Source of the DNA: Anniella stebbinsi
Taxonomy: Eukaryota > Chordata > Lepidosauria > Squamata > Anniellidae
Direction of reading: 5' to 3'
Assembly (NCBI GenBank): GCA_029215795.1
Contig: JARDYH010000001.1
Location: 197,291,654-197,355,653 of the forward strand
Length of the DNA: 64,000 nt
Shown here: positions 11,925 through 23,020 of the stretch, piece by piece
Position numbering within the stretch: position 1 is the stretch's first letter
How the letters are laid out: each line of letters begins with the position of its first letter
Notes under the pieces: model-generated
What the model was told of the DNA's origin: nothing
Database searches by the model: none
Seen by the model: the letters and a program-made list of their open reading frames with translations, nothing else
Position numbers and translations under genes: made by a program

Positions 11925-12405
11925 TAGGGCTGTGCAAGAATCCGGATCCCGAATCCGAAGCGGATCGGGCTGATCCAGACCTCCTGGATCCGGATCCAAA
12001 CCGGATCGGGCAGGGTCCAATCCGATCTGGATCATGCAGAGCCCCCCTCCCCCCACCCCTCTCCCTAATCGCCCTGCTTACCTTCTGCCTCCTTCTTGTA
12101 GTCCTAAGCGTCACCCACCCTCCTCAATGTCGGCCGTAGCTTTCCCGCTCATGTCGGGTAACATCATCACCCGGCGCAAGCAGGAAAGCGACGGCCAACA
12201 TCGAGGAGGGAGGGTGATGCCGAGGACTACGCGGAGGAGGCAGCAGGTACGCAGGGCGATTGGGGGGAGGGAGCGGGGGAGAGTGCTGTGCACGGATCCA
12301 GATCGGATCTGAGTCAAATCAGGCCCAATCCGATCTGAGTCAGATCAGACCCGATCCGAACCTGACAGATCCGGATCTGGATCCGGGGGTCCGTGCACAG
12401 CCCTA
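11925..12405. mobile_element. 481-bp palindromic hAT-like MITE, GGATC-rich subterminals
   Basis: The ends are TAGGGCTGTGCA and TGCACAGCCCTA, perfect 12-bp inverted repeats. A perfect 8-bp duplication ATTATAAT lies at 11917-11924 and 12406-12413. Behind each end is DNA packed with GGATCC/GGATCGG motifs. The GC-rich centre is itself an inverted repeat (TAGTCCTAAGCGTCACCC pairing with GGGTGATGCCGAGGACTA). There is no transposase. The ends match the 5.36-kb element at 48942-54298, which I take as the same family. The overlapping arginine-rich reading frames are not genes. Confidence 0.9.
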
Positions 12406-12413
12406 ATTATAAT

Positions 12414-14315
12414 TAGTAACTATGGTAAACTACATGCAAACAGTACTGTGGTGAGTGAAAAATTAATATCTGAAATAGGGAGCACACCTCCCAGGGGTAG
12501 CATCGGAAAAATAACCTTTTTGGTGGTGGTGAATGAGACCCAAAAACTGGAAATGTTTTCCTGAATGGGCAATTTGCCAGGATAAATATGGTGTGACAAT
12601 AATGCTCTGTCAATGATGGCAAAAAGTTTAAGTCCATGGCAAAGATTAAGGAAGTCAAGTGTTTTTACCTGGAACTGGGCAAAAACTGAGTCATCCTTAG
12701 AATGCAGCTGATCTCTTGGGAAATCCTAATAATGCAGGATTGGCAGCTGTGATGCCTATGCTTGCTTCCCATAGGCTCTGCTTATATATTTGTAAATAAA
12801 ACAAATTATTTCACTCCACAATGCTCTCTCATCTAATAGTAAAAGGTTACTATTACTGTATTGTTAGTCCTTGGCTTGCAGCTAAGGAACATTATACTGC
12901 TTTGATCTTTCTTTTTTCCCATTTTTAAGCAGTCCAATTACATTAATGCTGTAGGACAAGAATAGTGAATAGATACTGTTGGGCACACAGAAGCCTATCC
13001 ATCTCTGTATAGAGATATTGTCTTCTGCCTAAAAAGAAAAGCAAGCAATGCTTTGCAAGAACACACACTGTTAGCCAGAGATAACATATCTGGGCTATGG
13101 GGTTTCAGGAGGAGGAGTTTATATTGTTGCAACAACTAGCATTTACCCTGGATATCAGCCAAAAATACAGAATTCAAGATTAGGAGACAAAAGAAAAACA
13201 AAAAATACTGATTACATGCTTTTGTTCCATTGGCAGTGTTAAAGTCGCTATTTTCTCAACAATGGGCAACCTCATCCTATCCAGAGCTTTAGCTGCTGTG
13301 GTGAAAGCAGATGAAACCACTTCGAAAGTAACTGACTACAGCTATGAAGTATCCCTCACCTCTATTTTACCACTCTGTCACCTAAATTTGTTGGCACAAA
13401 TATGCACTAGCATTAAGGGATGGAGTTCCTCCCCAGACCATTTTGGCAAAGCTTTAAGGATGTACGAGCGAACGGACCTGGCTTTACTTGGGTTAGAATA
13501 GCCCTTCAAGCAAATGTACACAACTGTCAGAATTGAACACCCATTTGAGTGCAGACAGACCCTCAGCATGCATTCCAAGTTTCAGGTATCTAGGTTCCGT
13601 GGTTTTGGCACTATGATACGGATGGATGGACAGATGCATACAGAGAAACTTCTGCTCATCTCTTTCTTCCACCACAACCCCACTTCCAAAAGGTCTTCGA
13701 CTTGTCTTTTCTCCCCCACTACTGGCAAACCATGCTGTGAAGCATGAACTCAGACAGGAACAGGGCAAAGAAAGGCTTTGCGACAATTTCGAAGAGAGAA
13801 AGAGAAGACTGTTTGAGTAACCTTGATCTTGGAAAAAAGACTAGCTTTGACATCATGATAGCAACCTTTAGCTTTCTGCTCCACAAATCTGATTAAGTAT
13901 AATGCACATCACTGGAAATGGAAGGGACAATGGTATTTTTAAAAAATTACCAAATTTTAGTGGTACTTTGCTGGAGATATGCATTACACTTCCAACAAAA
14001 GAATGCATTTTGTAAGCAAAAATCTTTAGTACTAGTTACAACATATAATTAATATCCAACGTTTTAACAAGGCATGTGTCCTTCAGGTAACAGAATCATG
14101 CCTTTCATAATTTTAAGAGAAAATGTGTCACATTAAACTGGTTTAGGTCTCTGGAGTAGAATACAAGGGTGGAGAGATGCTGTGTTTGCCATCAGGGCTT
14201 TTATATTGCCTGACCTGCCTTGCCACACACCACAGTACTAGGAACCTTCATCAAAGGAGTTGCTGCAGGAAAGAACTGTGAAGTGACTTTCTGGCCTTTG
14301 GAGGGGGCCTCTGGG
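12414..14315. other. Intronic sequence, nothing recognised
   Basis: Several overlapping 60-97-codon frames lie at 13260-13820 on both strands. None has a recognisable domain or splice context, so I treat them as chance. Confidence 0.4.
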
Positions 14316-14323
14316 GACTAATG

Positions 14324-14442
14324 CAGGGGTCAGCAACTTGTGGCCTCCAGACGTTTTGGCCTAAAACTCCCATGATCCCTCATCATTGGCTATGCTTGCT
14401 AGGGCTGACGAAAATTGTAGGGCTACAAATTGCCCATTGCTG
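14324..14442. mobile_element. Short palindromic hAT MITE
   Basis: It starts CAGGGGTCAGCAACTTGTGG and ends TTGCCCATTGCTG, with a near-palindromic interior (AAAACTCCCATGATCCC versus the opposing AAAATTGTAG). The flanks GACTAATG (14316-14323) and GACTAAAG (14443-14450) are an 8-bp duplication with one mismatch. The length is 119 bp. It is a very common squamate MITE type. Confidence 0.8.
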
Positions 14443-15214
14443 GACTAAAGCCACCAGCCTTCTTGTTTGGTGGTAGAGCTGGAACCTCAATGAAAGGGGG
14501 GGGGGGGAATTCACCTGAGACAAACCTGGGCTTATATCTGTATATCTTGGTGAGTTCATGTATGGGGAAATAGCATACCTGGTGGAAGTCTGTCGCCAAG
14601 GGTAATTCAGTTTTGCTACTTGCATGTTTTCCCCCGTTTAGCCAGTTTTAATTTGGACTATGTATAATATTGTTAGGTCTCTTAATAGAAACTGCTGAAA
14701 GGAATTACTTACTGTGGCTACAATGTTGATATTGTATTTTATAATGTTAATTGACCTATTGATACATTTCACGCTTAAACTTTTAACATGCTTTAAAAAG
14801 AACTGTTAATGAATTGTTGAACTACTAACGTTTGATGCATTTTTAAATTATATATTACAGCTACTGTGGTTAGTGATACATGCTGTAATTGTATTTAGAT
14901 TGTTGTCACTTTATTTTCTCTGAACCACTTGTGGAAAATGCAAGATATAAATAAACTGACTACTAGAAATTATCTAGGCTGCTATGTTAGATTCTTAGGA
15001 TGTGATAATATGTATGCTTACTTTGGACTAAGCCCCAATGAAAGTATGACTTTTTTTGGAATAAATGTACACTGGCTTTTAAAGCAGAGGTATTTATTAA
15101 TTAAATATTAGTATTAGACTTCACAGCTGGCTACTAGATAATAATGCCTGGCTATTAATGGCTTATGACAGGGCATCTATGCCAGCTGTCTTAATATGTC
15201 TAGTATTCTGTTGT
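14443..15214. other. Intronic sequence with a possible LINE tail
   Basis: A run of twelve G lies near 14496-14507. The stretch 14880-14958 ends GGAAAATGCAAGATATAAAT then AAA, which looks like a plus-strand LINE 3' terminus. The rest is AT-rich and unclassified. Confidence 0.35.
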
Positions 15215-15346
15215 AATTGATTTTAGTCGTTTAAACTGTTTTAAAAGACACACACACATATGCTGTCTTCATCTGTGTATTGTTGTGAATTGCCCAGAGA
15301 GCTTCAGCAATTGGGTGGTATGAAAATTAAATAAACAAATAAAATT
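15215..15346 (+). mobile_element. LINE 3' UTR fragment
   Basis: AATTGCCCAGAGAGCTTCAG, then GGGTGGTATGAAAATTAAAT and AAACAAATAAAA, is the same 3' terminus as at 57930-57985 and 18150-18210. A short CACACACA run lies inside. Only the tail is retained. Confidence 0.75.
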
Positions 15347-16885
15347 AAGTCCACCCAGAATTTGAAGATCTCGGTCCACAAATGAAAGAACTGTGAAGCC
15401 CTGTATGTTACAGAAGTTATTTCCTGATCTATAACATTCAATTAAAAACAGTAGTCACCCCAAACAGAATAGCCAGTGCTCAATTTTTTAAAGTCTCTAA
15501 TCTTTGAGGCTTCTACAATTATCTCCTGATTGTATGCTTGAAATAACTGCATTATCAAGGTATGCCTTTGCCATGCTTTTCTTGCCATTGGAAGATTAAA
15601 GTGGGCTAGAATGAAGGGTGCCTGAAAAATCAACAGCTACTTTTGAAATTGAGCCTACTATCTGTTATTGTGCAGCTTAAAACCTATTCACATTCAGCAC
15701 AGTGAAGGAATGAGCAAGGTGAGAGTCTGGATGGAGATAACATACAAAAGAAAATATTTTCAAAGCGGGTGATACAAACAAAGGAGGGCCTTTTTAAAAA
15801 AATGGCTTGACATATTAATTCTTCGATGAACAGTAGGCTTCCTTCATCCACAAAAGACAAGCTATCTCTAGGATCAATCTTAATAGCAGTGTGTTGTAAT
15901 AAGGAATCCAGGATAGTGAAAAGCCAAGGTACTATAGACTTAAATATAGATTGGCAGAAGCCTTTGAAGTTCCCTTCTCAAGACAAATCCAAGTCTAATT
16001 TAACGGAAGCAAATCCCTAAGGAGAGAGAGAGCTTCTAATGTAACTCTTCTCAACAACTGCTAGTAACTTGGATATCAGTGCAGTTTCAACACAGGTTAC
16101 AGTTTATAGCAAACCAATTTTTAATGATGTATGGTTTAGGACTATGCTGCGAATATTAAACAAAGAGAGTGTGTGGGAAAGTATTATATAATAACAAGTG
16201 TAATGGCCATGATCCAAACAATCACAAAACTAGTTCTACAGAGCCAAGAGGGTTTGCACTTATATTTCTTGACTAGCAACCCCACTGCAACCCCCAATGG
16301 CACAACATATTTAAATAACCAGCTGAAAGGATTTTAAACAGCAGTTTGTGATATTGTATGTGGCTCTGCTGTTCAAAGAAAAACTCCCACTGAGTTTTAT
16401 CCAGGCCTGTAGAAACACCTGAAACATCTCTTTGTATCCTTGTCAAGTATGAGAACACCTTCCAAGAGAGGCCACTGTTATCATTTGCAATAATGAAAAT
16501 ATCCTCAATTTCTATCTATGCCGACTTGTTTTAAGCTGTGATAATAAAAAGTAGTTTGCTTGTTTTTAAATCCAGGACTAGAGCATCCAGCAACTTACAA
16601 GAAGTCTCTCTCTCACACACAAGAATGGCTACTTTACATGTTGCTTGAGATGGAGACAGGTATAATTTCAGCTATCAAGGAATTAAAAGGCATTACCGAC
16701 AGCTCAGAGGCTCTGAAAGGTATTTACTCCACACATCTCACTCACAAAATTCAGTTTTCCATCTTGCTTCATTTATTCAACTAGCTCTACTGTATTTCTT
16801 GCGGAGTGGAAAATACCTGAATGCTAAGATTTATGGTAAATATTTGTCCTGTACGCTATAGTCCTCTATTTTCTTGGAAAGAGTC
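15347..16885. other. Intronic sequence, nothing recognised
   Basis: No repeat ends or coding signal seen. Confidence 0.4.
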
Positions 16886-16980
16886 AAGGTTGCAATCTTA
16901 TGAACACTTACCTGGGAGTAAACCCCATTAAACATAGTTGGCCTTGCTTCCTGAATAAACATGCATAGGGTTGCACTATT
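16886..16980. repeat. Squamate dispersed repeat (CTGGGAGTAAACCCCATT type)
   Basis: CTTACCTGGGAGTAAACCCC, then AATAAACATGCATAGGGTTG, resembles a dispersed repeat I have seen widely in reptile genomes. I cannot name the family or prove its borders. Confidence 0.4.
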
Positions 16981-17639
16981 AATTCAGCTTGACAATTTGC
17001 CTTATACATGCAACTTGGGTTTTCTGCAAACCTCAAGAGAAAGGTGGTGGAAACTAACATAAACACATACTTTAGGCGATTTCGTTAGACTACATTTACT
17101 CAACTCATGAACATACTTGGAATGTAATTATATCCACGATGTCCTAGCTAGGATATTTTTATTAAAATTAGTGTATTAATGACTTCTTCTCAAAGCTTTA
17201 CTTAGTACAGTTTATGGCCTTTCCAGGGACAGATGTCAACCCAGTAGTAATTATCAGACATCTCACACCCCTGGCCTTCCTTGCAGGGCAAAAACAAAGC
17301 AAAACAAAACAAAACAAAATTAATTGGGTGGCATTGTATTTATTTGAATGCGGCATGTTCCTAACCACCTGATCTATCTCTAGGAAGAATTGTTTGTTTA
17401 TTTATTGCATGTCCATACAGCCCAATAGCCAAAGAATTAGGGGTTTTGTTTGACTGTGTTCTAAAAAAGATGGCACAGCCTGGTCCATTCATTCCTTTCT
17501 CTCTATAGTGATTAGGGTTTGTAATAGGCATGCTCAATACTAAGAGGAAATTTCTCCCTAAATAATAAAATTTATTATGGGTTCTTTACTTCAATCTCTC
17601 ATTACTGCAGAATTAGCCTTTACTGTAAACATTTTCAAT
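16981..17639. other. Intronic sequence, nothing recognised
   Basis: Contains a short (AAAAC)n stretch near 17295-17320. No gene seen. Confidence 0.4.
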
Positions 17640-17815
17640 ATGTATTTTGAAGTGAACATTAAAAAAATGTAGGGGGCAGGGCCTGAAACTAGGCAGATTT
17701 GTGACTGGATGGGTAGCCACCTGGGAAGACCTGAAGTATGTTGCCATGAGTTCCATGATAAAAGAAAGACAGGATAGAAATGCACTAAATAGAATGAATG
17801 AATAGAATGAATGAA
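17640..17815 (+). mobile_element. 5S rRNA-derived SINE, degraded
   Basis: GACTGGATGGGTAGCCACCT followed by GGGAAGACC parallels the 5S rRNA internal promoter region (TTGGATGGGAGACCGCCTGGGAATACC). Downstream, GATAAAAGAAAGACAGGATA then GAAATG resembles the tail of squamate 5S-SINEs. It is too diverged to be a 5S gene. Confidence 0.6.
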
Positions 17816-17999
17816 CGTTGTAAGGAACTTGCAAGGGTTTCAAGGTGTTTCAGACAAGGAGAAATTATCAGATGTCTGCCAAATGATATATGTATTTAAA
17901 AGGTTTCATAGCTCTTCATAAGTCAGAGTCAAGTCTAACAATGCAGAATATGTATGAAACAGAGCCAGAGCAGCTGTTCCTATTTCCATTAACAAATAT

Positions 18000-18215
18000 T
18001 TTAGTATTTTACTTCTGTTGTTTTAAATATGTTGTTGTATTTTAAATCTGTGCATTGCTGCTAAGTTTTATTCTGGTTTTACTGTTATACTGTAGTTTTA
18101 AACTTTTAAATTTTATATGGTATTGTTGCTGTATTTTGTGATTTCAATTGTTCTGAACTGCTCAGAGAACTTCGGCAATTTGGCTATGTAGAAATGTAAT
18201 AAATAAATAAATGAG
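18000..18215 (+). mobile_element. LINE 3' UTR fragment
   Basis: TTTTAAA-rich UTR ends GAACTGCTCAGAGAACTTCG, then GCAATTTGG and AATAAATAAATAAAT. It is the same family as the tail at 57985, in the plus direction and 5'-truncated. Confidence 0.75.
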
Positions 18216-18989
18216 TACCCCGAGTGGACAAGGACGTGGATGGAACTACATGATATGTGGAGTTTCATAATTCTGTTAGAGACTTTTTCTTTCTTTTACG
18301 TGATGCAGCCAATAAGGTTGTAATTTGAAAGGGGAGAGCTCAAGGGTGGGGGGGCTCTTGACGTTTTCCCCCTCATGTTATTTTCCCACTGAAGTTTACC
18401 TACCCCACCAGCTGTTTTTACACCCAGAGAGATGAGTAGCTGAATCTTTTTCCCAGCAGGGATAAAAGCAGTTGTGGGGGACGTGGGGAGAGAAAGATTT
18501 CCAGCAACAAAATGGCAAGAAAGAAAGGATTCCAGAAGCCCCTTTCCCCTTGTTGTCTCCCACTTCAGAACTGGAGCCTCAGCAGCTGCATTATGGAAAA
18601 CAACAGAATCATAAGACCATGTACCTCTAGCTTCAGTTTTACACTACTGAAATCTGATCCGTACAGTCATAGGCCACCCAAAAAAGAGGCAGGCAGATCA
18701 CACACATATACATGGCGTTCTGCTCCACCAGTGTGGGGACAGCACAAGTGTGAGACTCACTCCCGCATCACATTACGTGTAGAGCCTACAGGACAGGAGC
18801 TGCGTGAATCTGCCCCCAAGTTACAATGATTTCAGACAAAAAGTGGGGATTCATTTTGCAATGCTCTTCTTTGATCTGTTCCTACAGAATTATTTTTATT
18901 TCTGCTTTCAAAAGTAACGATACGCTTCCGCTTCACGTTGTCTATGGCTATATGCACTAAAATATTTTTAATCCAAGAGCCACTCAGTT
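18216..18989. other. Intronic sequence with an unclassified 105-codon frame
   Basis: The plus frame 18512-18829 has no domain I recognise and no splice context. GC content is slightly higher than the surroundings. Probably chance. Confidence 0.35.
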
Positions 18990-19440
18990 CTTTAGAGTTT
19001 AGGGTTTACATGTTCAGCCCTACATGGTTTGGGTCCAGGTTAGCCGCGGGATCACCTTCTCCCATACAATCTGCCCTGCATACTCAGGTCCTCTGGGAAG
19101 AACTTATTACAGTCGGCCAAGACTAGGCTGACATCTGTTACCCAGAGGACCTTCTCTCCTGCTGCTCCCAGACTGTGGAACAACCTGCCGGAAGAGATCT
19201 GCCAATTTACCAGTCTTCTAGAATTTAAGAGAGCGATAAAGACTGATCTCTTCCGGCAGGCCTATCCAGTGGAATTTTAAGACTTCGTTGATTTTAATAA
19301 TGTATTAACTTTATACGCTTTTAATCAGTTTTATGTATTTTATATGTATTTTATATTGTTTTACTGATGTTGTTCCCTGCCTCGATCCGGAGGGAGAGGC
19401 AGGTAAGAAATAAATACATTATTATGATTATGATTATTAA
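18990..19440 (+). mobile_element. L2/CR1-type LINE 3' end
   Basis: Same family as 5237-5630. It reads through the ORF2 C-terminus (TFSPAAPRLWNNLPEEI, then FKRAIKTDLFRQAYP and a stop at 19280), then a UTR ending CCTCGATCCGGAGGGAGAGG and an AT-rich tail. The homologous part starts near AGCCCTACATGGTTTGGG, so about 85 ORF2 codons survive in one frame. Confidence 0.85.
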
Positions 19441-20374
19441 CAATTTTTTAAAAAAAAAAAAAGAAGGGAAAAATAATCCTGGCACTCAAAACAGGTTGGG
19501 AGGAGTCCCTACAAACAGGTCCTGCTACCCTCAGTCAACTCTGCAGCATCTTTTCCAGCAGAATGGAAGCACACCAATAGAGGCAGAAACCCAGCCATCC
19601 ACAGAGTTCCTGCTTCTCCTTGGGCTTCACTTCTCTAGAATGCTCCTGATTGCTTCCAAGTACCATAATTAAAAGACTTGCAACTGCAGCAGACTTATTA
19701 TCCAGCTCTTCCTCCTCATCTGGCTGCTTTAGAAAACCCAATCAATTCTGCTACCCAACCCTGTGCTGGTTGAGGCATTCCTGTTCTGCATACTAGTATT
19801 CTGCTCAGAGGAGGAGGGGGCAATTGTTTTCACTAAATGCTCAGATTCTACCAAGCGTATGACACTATTAGAATATTGGCCACGCATGATTTTTTTTTTT
19901 ACGTCTCCAAGCAGTATTATTCCCCAATTAAAAAAACCCTTAAAGTATGCTAATACAACTCTTATTAAAATCAGAATTTGCGTGTAATCTTCCGCTGTAC
20001 TTCTAAGTACAAGTATCACTTTGAGGTTCTTCCTTGAATAATGTAAAATGCGGGCCATTAGCTAAGATTTGCAGTAATTTTTACTACTATGTGTTAATAA
20101 TAAATAGAACTCTTTTTAAAAATTGTACCACTCCTGAAAAAGCTGGATGAAAATGTAATGCCACACAGTTAATGTGGATTTTGAAAAGAGCTAAAAAAAA
20201 CCGCAGACATATTAACAGAATAAGCTAATTTTTTTTTCTACATCTATACTAACATCCTCCAAAATCTATTTCTTATTCTTTCCGCTTTGTTTGGATATTG
20301 AGTGGATAGATTTACAAACATTTTAGAGCTGTTTTTACTCAAAAGGTTAAACTATCAGGCCTTTATCCTGATTA
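19441..20374. other. Intronic sequence, nothing recognised
   Basis: A-rich start following the LINE tail. The rest shows no repeat or coding signal. Confidence 0.4.
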
Positions 20375-20500
20375 CTGGATTCAATCCCAATTTTACCATG
20401 ACCTTACAGGAAATGTCACACACTTAGCACCAGCTTCTTATTTGTAATATGGGAATAGAAGTGGCCTACCTCACAGGGCGATTGCTGTGATGAGACCTGT
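20375..20500 (+). mobile_element. MIR/CORE-SINE-like remnant
   Basis: ATGACCTTACAGGAAATGTC, a decayed version of GTGACCTTGGGCAAGTCACT, is followed by TTGTAATATGGGAATAGAAG and CCTACCTCACAGGGCGATTG. This order matches the core and 3' part of MIR-type SINEs. It is strongly diverged. Confidence 0.6.
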
Positions 20501-20943
20501 GATAAGGCAGTGTTGCTGCCCACATTGTGCCATCAAGAAAAGGGAATGAAATATAAACAAACAGCAGTGAAAAGTAAGTACGTAAGAACTGGAAACGTGT
20601 TGGAAATTATGCATAGTTTTGACAAGAAGATCCAAACAGCTAACTCTTGATACAACCAAATCCTGCTTTCAGCTACCATGTTAATACCTGACATATTGAT
20701 AAAGCAGTTCTGTTCTTAGCGAGTTCACTGATGTTAGTCAAACAATCTTACCTGACAAAAGATGGAATGGGATTACGTATTATGATAAAATCCTCATTAT
20801 TCTGACTCTGCAGTAAAATTTACTTTTTAAATCCCTGTGAGCATGAGGACACATTACTAATACCTATTACTATGCTGTACCTGTGGAAACATTATCCATA
20901 AGAGCAGCAAGAACCTATAAAACTGATTTCTTGTTTGTACTAT

Positions 20944-21265
20944 TTAGGAGAACCTTAGGCGTGGGGGCCAAATCCAGCCCTCCTGGGTTTTCCAGAAGGC
21001 CACGCCCCTTTCCCCTCTAACCACGCCCCTTTCCCCTCTAACCACCAATTGTTTGGTGGTTTCTCAGCTTTTGTCAGTTTCTAAAAGATTGAAATGTCCC
21101 TCCTAAGTCTTAGTTAATGGCAGTAAGAGCTTTAAATTAAAATATTCTGGCTTTTTTGGCTGAATCACTTTTGCCTTTGATACTGTCCGCCACTAGAATG
21201 TGGCCCCCAAGAGCTTTTCTAAAATGGGACCTGGCTCTCAGGCTACAAGAGGCTCAACCCTCCCC
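20944..21265. mobile_element. Probable hAT-type MITE with a 21-bp tandem duplication
   Basis: TAGGAGAACCTTAGGCGTGG begins a block of the gene-poor, GGCC-containing type common in squamate hAT MITEs (CCAAATCCAGCCCTCCTGGG, then TTTGGTGGTTTCTCAGC). Inside, CCACGCCCCTTTCCCCTCTAA is repeated twice in tandem (about 21000-21041). No target duplication was found, so borders are approximate. Confidence 0.45.
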
Positions 21266-21439
21266 ACCCCACCCCCGATTTACCACATTGTCCTTTTCTA
21301 TTAGCTAAAAACAATCTTAAGATCATATATATTTCTACAGTTTTTAAAGAAAACTGAGTTTTTCCACTGAACATACCTTTAAGAGCTATCACAAACTCTC
21401 ACATAACTAAAATATTTAGTATTCTCCTTTTTATCATTA

Positions 21440-22300
21440 TCAGCCAGTTTTATCCTGCCTCTCAACTAGAAAAGTCAACAAAGGGGCTCACAACATATAA
21501 CAGAATAAAAACCACAAACCTCCATTGAAATCAGAATAAATACAGCAATAAGCAGCATGTCAAATAAAAATCAGGTAAAAATCAGGTAAAAGAGTAGCAC
21601 CAAATGGTGCTAAAAGCAGCAGAGAAAAAGCAGTGAAGTTCTTTTCAAAAGACATCAAGATGGCAGCCTAACAAAACAAAACAAGACAGAGGATGTTCCA
21701 AAGATGAGGCACCACCACAGAAAAGGCCTTGCTTCTCGCTCTTACTCACTTCACTTCAGAATATAGCAGCATCCCCTACCCCCTCTATCAGCTTAAAAAC
21801 TGAGCAGGCAGTCCTTCAACTACTCAGGTCCCAAGGAATTTAGAGCTTTAAAGGTTAAAGCTGGCTCTACAAATTGTGCCATGAGACAAATTGGCAGCCA
21901 GTGATGTTATTTTAAAACAAGGAAGGTGTGTCCCTTGTTATTTCTTTCAAACTGCACTAGAAAGAAGGTACAGTCCAACAGCATAAATGCTGCAGAGCAG
22001 CAATCTCCCAGCAGAACACATTGAATTGACCAGCTAAATAGGAACCCAATTATGGTGCCACCCATTCCCATCTCATACCAGCAGTCTATGAAGGATACCA
22101 TGGCTGATGTTCTCAAAGCTGCTGAAAGATCCAAGAGTGTACTCTACCTGCCACTTTCGCAGGATATCCATGAGATCAACCAAGGCACTTCAGTTCTAAA
22201 CTCAGCTCAGAATCTAGATCGAAATTAGTCTAGATAATCAACTTTATCTAGGAATTCCTGGAGCTGCCTTGTCATCATCCATTCAAATACCTTGTCCCAA
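21440..22300 (-). mobile_element. LINE (CR1/L2 type) with internal deletion
   Basis: On the minus strand a degraded RT start (FEWMMTRQLQEFLDK) leads to LLDLSAALRT, the motif A region (DLSAAFDTV in intact copies), and then MGMGGTII...VLLGDCCS (21907-22134). After that the sequence jumps to the 3' part of ORF2 and an AATA-rich tail near 21440. The YADD block is missing, so the centre has been deleted. Multiple stops are present. Confidence 0.7.
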
Positions 22301-22591
22301 ACCAGAATATAAACCAGTATTAAAATTGTCTAGGTTCGATGAAGGGATTTTTCAGGAATTGCCTCATAACTGCCTTCAAGGTGGCTGGGATTATCTTCAC
22401 CACCCCAAGGAGACATTGACCTCTGAGATACAGAAGGCCATCCCCTCTTAGAAAAACGTAATGAACTATGAAGGGCAAGGAATGAGATGCTGGTCATGAA
22501 CCAAAGCACTCCTAAGCACCCTATCCATATCCTCAGGCCATAACAACCAGAAGTCATCCAAGCAACAGTGGTCAGTGATAAGGCCTTTGAC

Positions 22592-22690
22592 AGCATTTAT
22601 CCTCCATGTATTTGTCTAATCCCCTTTTGAAGCCACTGAAGCTAGTGGCAATCACTACATCTTGTGGCAGCAAATTCCAATGTTTAAAAC
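22592..22690 (-). mobile_element. CR1 fragment
   Basis: ATTTATCCTCCATGTATTTG, then AATCCCCTTTTGAAGCCACT and GGCAGCAAATTCCAATG, is the same CR1 3' segment as in 59232-59990, on the minus strand. Confidence 0.65.
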
Positions 22691-22865
22691 TGGAAGAGCG
22701 TACTTAGGAGCGTTTGTGTCGAACGCCTGGTGCATTTCCAAATTCCAGGGATCCAATATAGGTTTGACAAGAGCACCAGTCACGTCAACAGGAGGTTCCC
22801 ATAGGCCATCAGGAAACCATCTGGCCCAGTCTCCCTCCTAATAAGTCTCTACCCCATGAAGAGAC

Positions 22866-23020
22866 CATTTATTTTTATCTAGTACATTTATATCCAATCT
22901 TTCTCGGAACTCAAGGTAGTGTCCGGGGGGGGGGGGGGGGCTCCCATCCTAGCACTGACCAGATCCAGACCTGCTTAGCTTCAGCAAAATTCATGTGGTC
23001 TCAGGCCACACCCTTGTCAT
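22866..23020 (-). mobile_element. 5S-related SINE with G16 tract
   Basis: CTCCCATCCTAGCACTGACC, then AGACCTGCTTAGCTTCAGC, is the reverse complement of the 5S rRNA-like segment (GCTAAGCAGG...TACTTGGATGGGAG). It is preceded by a run of sixteen G (22925-22940) and by the tail-like ATTTATATCCAATCTTTCTC. Confidence 0.6.

Noticed and set aside
18512..18829. 105-codon frame as a gene
   Set aside because: No domain, no splice or promoter context, no repeat homology. Likely chance.
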